Source: Victivallales bacterium
Lineage (GTDB): Bacteria; Verrucomicrobiota; Lentisphaeria; Oligosphaerales; Oligosphaeraceae
Assembly: GCA_017543165.1 (NCBI GenBank)
Contig: JAFYGL010000403.1
Span: 1 to 25,298, forward strand
Reading direction: 5' to 3'
DNA: 25,298 nucleotides
In this document: piece after piece, positions 24,252 through 25,298 of the stretch
Layout of the letters: each line of letters begins with the position of its first letter
How positions within the stretch are numbered: position 1 is the stretch's first letter
The notes under the pieces: model-generated
Told to the model about the DNA's origin: nothing
Databases searched by the model: none
What the model saw: the letters and a program-made list of their open reading frames with translations, nothing else
Position numbers and translations under genes: made by a program

Positions 24252-24416
24252 ACGCTGTTTCACGCGGCGCGATTCTCTGCGCGGCAAATGGCCGCGCATC
24301 AGGACGCGGGAAATGCCATCCGCGTCTAGTCTTGCAGAACAACAGCCACATGGAAACATCGCGTCCTGACGCGCGGCCAATGGCCGCACGAAAGAGCCGC
24401 GCGAAACAGGTACGCG
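24252..24416 (+). repeat. Long imperfect inverted repeat after the fusion gene
   Basis: The ~57-base arm at 24252-24308 and the arm at 24358-24416 are near reverse complements, matching over CTGTTTC, CGCGGC, GGC-AAT-GGCCGC and TCAGGACGCG. Each arm is itself palindromic (GCGCGGC AAAT GGCCGCGC; GCGCGGCC AAT GGCCGC). A T-run (24420-24425) follows, so the RNA hairpin may terminate the operon. The loop (24309-24357) has no evident gene. Confidence 0.75.
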
Positions 24417-24428
24417 GACTTTTTTCAT

Positions 24429-24434
24429 TATAAT
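24429..24434 (+). promoter_or_regulatory. Candidate -10 TATAAT upstream of rpmH
   Basis: A perfect TATAAT lies ~105 bases before rpmH, just after the inverted repeat. The -35 position (24406-24411, ACAGGT) is poor. The leader that follows holds a 5-bp hairpin GCGTG/CACGC (24454-24470) and then AACTTTTTCC; nothing else is seen in 24435-24540. Confidence 0.35.
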
Positions 24435-24540
24435 GACTGGAAAAAGAAGAAATGCGTGCTAAATTCACGCAACTTTTTCCTTAAAAGATTCCCATATTTG
24501 AGGTTAGAGATAAAAACAACAAGAAAAAAGGAAAGCAACA

Positions 24541-24675
24541 ATGAAACGCACATTTCAGCCACATTCACTGCATCGCAAGAGGAAGCTTGGTTTCCGCGCC
24601 CGCATGGCCACCAAGAACGGTCGTGCCGTCCTGTCGAACCGCCGCCGCGTAGGCCGCAAGCGCCTGGCATTGTGA
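24541..24675 (+). CDS. rpmH: 50S ribosomal protein L34
   Basis: 44 residues, beginning [22 protein letters not shown] and ending [12 protein letters not shown]: the family signature MKRTxQPS...GFRARM and the Arg/Lys-rich tail are plain, though the usual PSxxKRKR is PHSLHRKRK here. It is a small protein of the large ribosomal subunit. AAGGAAAG lies about 8 bases before the ATG. It is followed 28 bases later by rnpA, the order found in most bacteria. Too short for a length-filtered gene scan, so easy to miss. Confidence 0.97.
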   Translation: MKRTFQPHSLHRKRKLGFRARMATKNGRAVLSNRRRVGRKRLAL

Positions 24676-24703
24676 AGCCGCGTCCAGGTGTACGTACAGC
24701 ACG

Positions 24704-25069
24704 ATGAATGACACAGCACGCCCTGGTTTCGGGAGAACAAGTCGCCTGAGGAACCGCAGCGAAATTGCTGCGGTGCGCAACGGCGGTCGTTCTAATGCGG
24801 GGCGCTATTGTGTAGTGAATATATTGCAGACGCCGCCTGACAATTTGCGCAGGGCGGCGTTTTCAATATCAAAGCGCTATTCGAAACTGGCAGTCGAGCG
24901 CAACCGCGCACGTCGCCTGTTTCGTGAAGTGTTCAGCCGCATTTACGGTGAATTGCCGCCTTGCTGGGTCATATTCGTCCCGCGTAGGCAAATGAAAGAC
25001 GCCGTGATGTGGGATGTTCTTGACGATGTGAGGAAATGCGTTTCTCTGATATTGTCAGGGCAGGCATGA
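24704..25069 (+). CDS. rnpA: Ribonuclease P protein component
   Basis: 121 residues, normal for RnpA, the protein that helps the RNase P RNA process the 5' ends of tRNAs. The family signature is plain: the RNR motif at 66-68 within KLAVERNRARRLFREVFSR, preceded by the basic strand AAFSISKRYSK and followed by WVIFVPRRQ near the C-terminus. It lies between rpmH and yidD as usual; its TGA stop overlaps the yidD ATG by three bases (ATGATG). No strong Shine-Dalgarno is seen before ATG 24704. Confidence 0.95.
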   Translation: MNDTARPGFGRTSRLRNRSEIAAVRNGGRSNAGRYCVVNILQTPPDNLRRAAFSISKRYSKLAVERNRARRLFREVFSRIYGELPPCWVIFVPRRQMKDAVMWDVLDDVRKCVSLILSGQA

Positions 25070-25298
25070 TGAAAAAGGCATTTTCCTTTATTTGCAGGAT
25101 TCCCGAAAATGCGCTTGTGGCGCTGATTGGCTTCTATAGGCGTTTTATCTCCCCGATGAAGCCAAGATGCTGCCGTTTCGTGCCAAGTTGTTCGGAATAT
25201 GCAATAGAGCCCTTGAGAATGCATGGTGTGCTGCGAGGCGTGGTGCTGGCCATTTGGCGCCTCATGCGTTGCCATCCCTTCTGGCATGGGGACATGTA
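25066..25298 (+). CDS. yidD: Membrane protein insertion efficiency factor YidD (3' end beyond window)
   Basis: 77 codons visible, running off the right edge. The family signature is present: FYRRFISPMKPRCCRFVPSC (here split as FYRRFISP and CRFVPSCSEYA), then HGVLRG and RCHPFWHGD, the Cys-rich amphipathic YidD pattern (CRFxPxCSxYAxExxxxHG...RCHP). The short N-terminal helix suggests membrane association at the inner face. Two adjacent ATG codons (25066 and 25069) are in frame; 25066 overlaps the rnpA stop. The position after rnpA supports the call, and yidC is expected next. Confidence 0.95.
   Translation, partial: MMKKAFSFICRIPENALVALIGFYRRFISPMKPRCCRFVPSCSEYAIEPLRMHGVLRGVVLAIWRLMRCHPFWHGDM

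Noticed and set aside
24193..24468. Short open frames across the inverted repeat
   Set aside because: Arg/Ala/Pro-rich readings of a palindromic GC-rich repeat; no start signal.

Overview
The window reads as a chromosomal segment of a Gram-negative bacterium. Evidence is an MCE/Mla lipid-transport operon, secreted proteins and a lipoprotein with a lipobox. A distant member of the PVC group (Lentisphaeria or Kiritimatiellae-like) is my best guess, from the style of the giant coiled-coil/TPR secreted protein, the COG1579 zinc-ribbon protein and the mostly weak Shine-Dalgarno signals; this is inference, not proof. GC is roughly 50-53% by eye. There is no phage, insertion sequence or CRISPR array. 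The tetranucleotide CCGG is almost absent from the whole window.

Positions 1-20.5 kb are all on the minus strand. Reading in the direction of transcription (right to left): an operon of acyl-CoA dehydrogenase, a COG1579 zinc-ribbon coiled-coil protein, a pteridine-reductase-like SDR and a metallo-beta-lactamase-fold hydrolase; a large sodium:solute symporter with its own rho-independent terminator; then a long run of tightly packed genes. That run holds an M28-like peptidase, a permease resembling ArsP/DUF318, an unknown acidic protein, MlaE, MlaF, an MCE (MlaD/PqiB) protein, a PqiC-like lipoprotein, an M20 deacylase/peptidase, PyrD class 1B, a secreted protein of two similar domains, an unknown 193-residue protein and a huge secreted coiled-coil protein that leaves the window at position 1. 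Most junctions overlap by 1-11 bases or are separated by fewer than 30.

At 20.5-20.9 kb transcription diverges. The gap carries a 14-unit heptanucleotide tandem array, an inverted copy of it, a perfect GC-rich palindrome belonging to a dispersed intergenic repeat, and the promoter of tRNA-Gly(UCC).

Positions 20.9-25.3 kb are on the plus strand: tRNA-Gly with a strong terminator, an alpha/beta hydrolase, a SprT-like/DUF2786 protein, and a protein that joins an E2-type lipoyl domain and a peripheral-subunit-binding-like segment to a complete FabG-type reductase. After a long inverted repeat come rpmH, rnpA and yidD (cut by the right edge), the usual L34/RNase P/YidD cluster.

The most unusual items are the lipoyl-PSBD-reductase fusion, the near-total loss of CCGG, a dispersed palindromic repeat sitting just upstream of several start codons, and the heptamer array at the strand switch.
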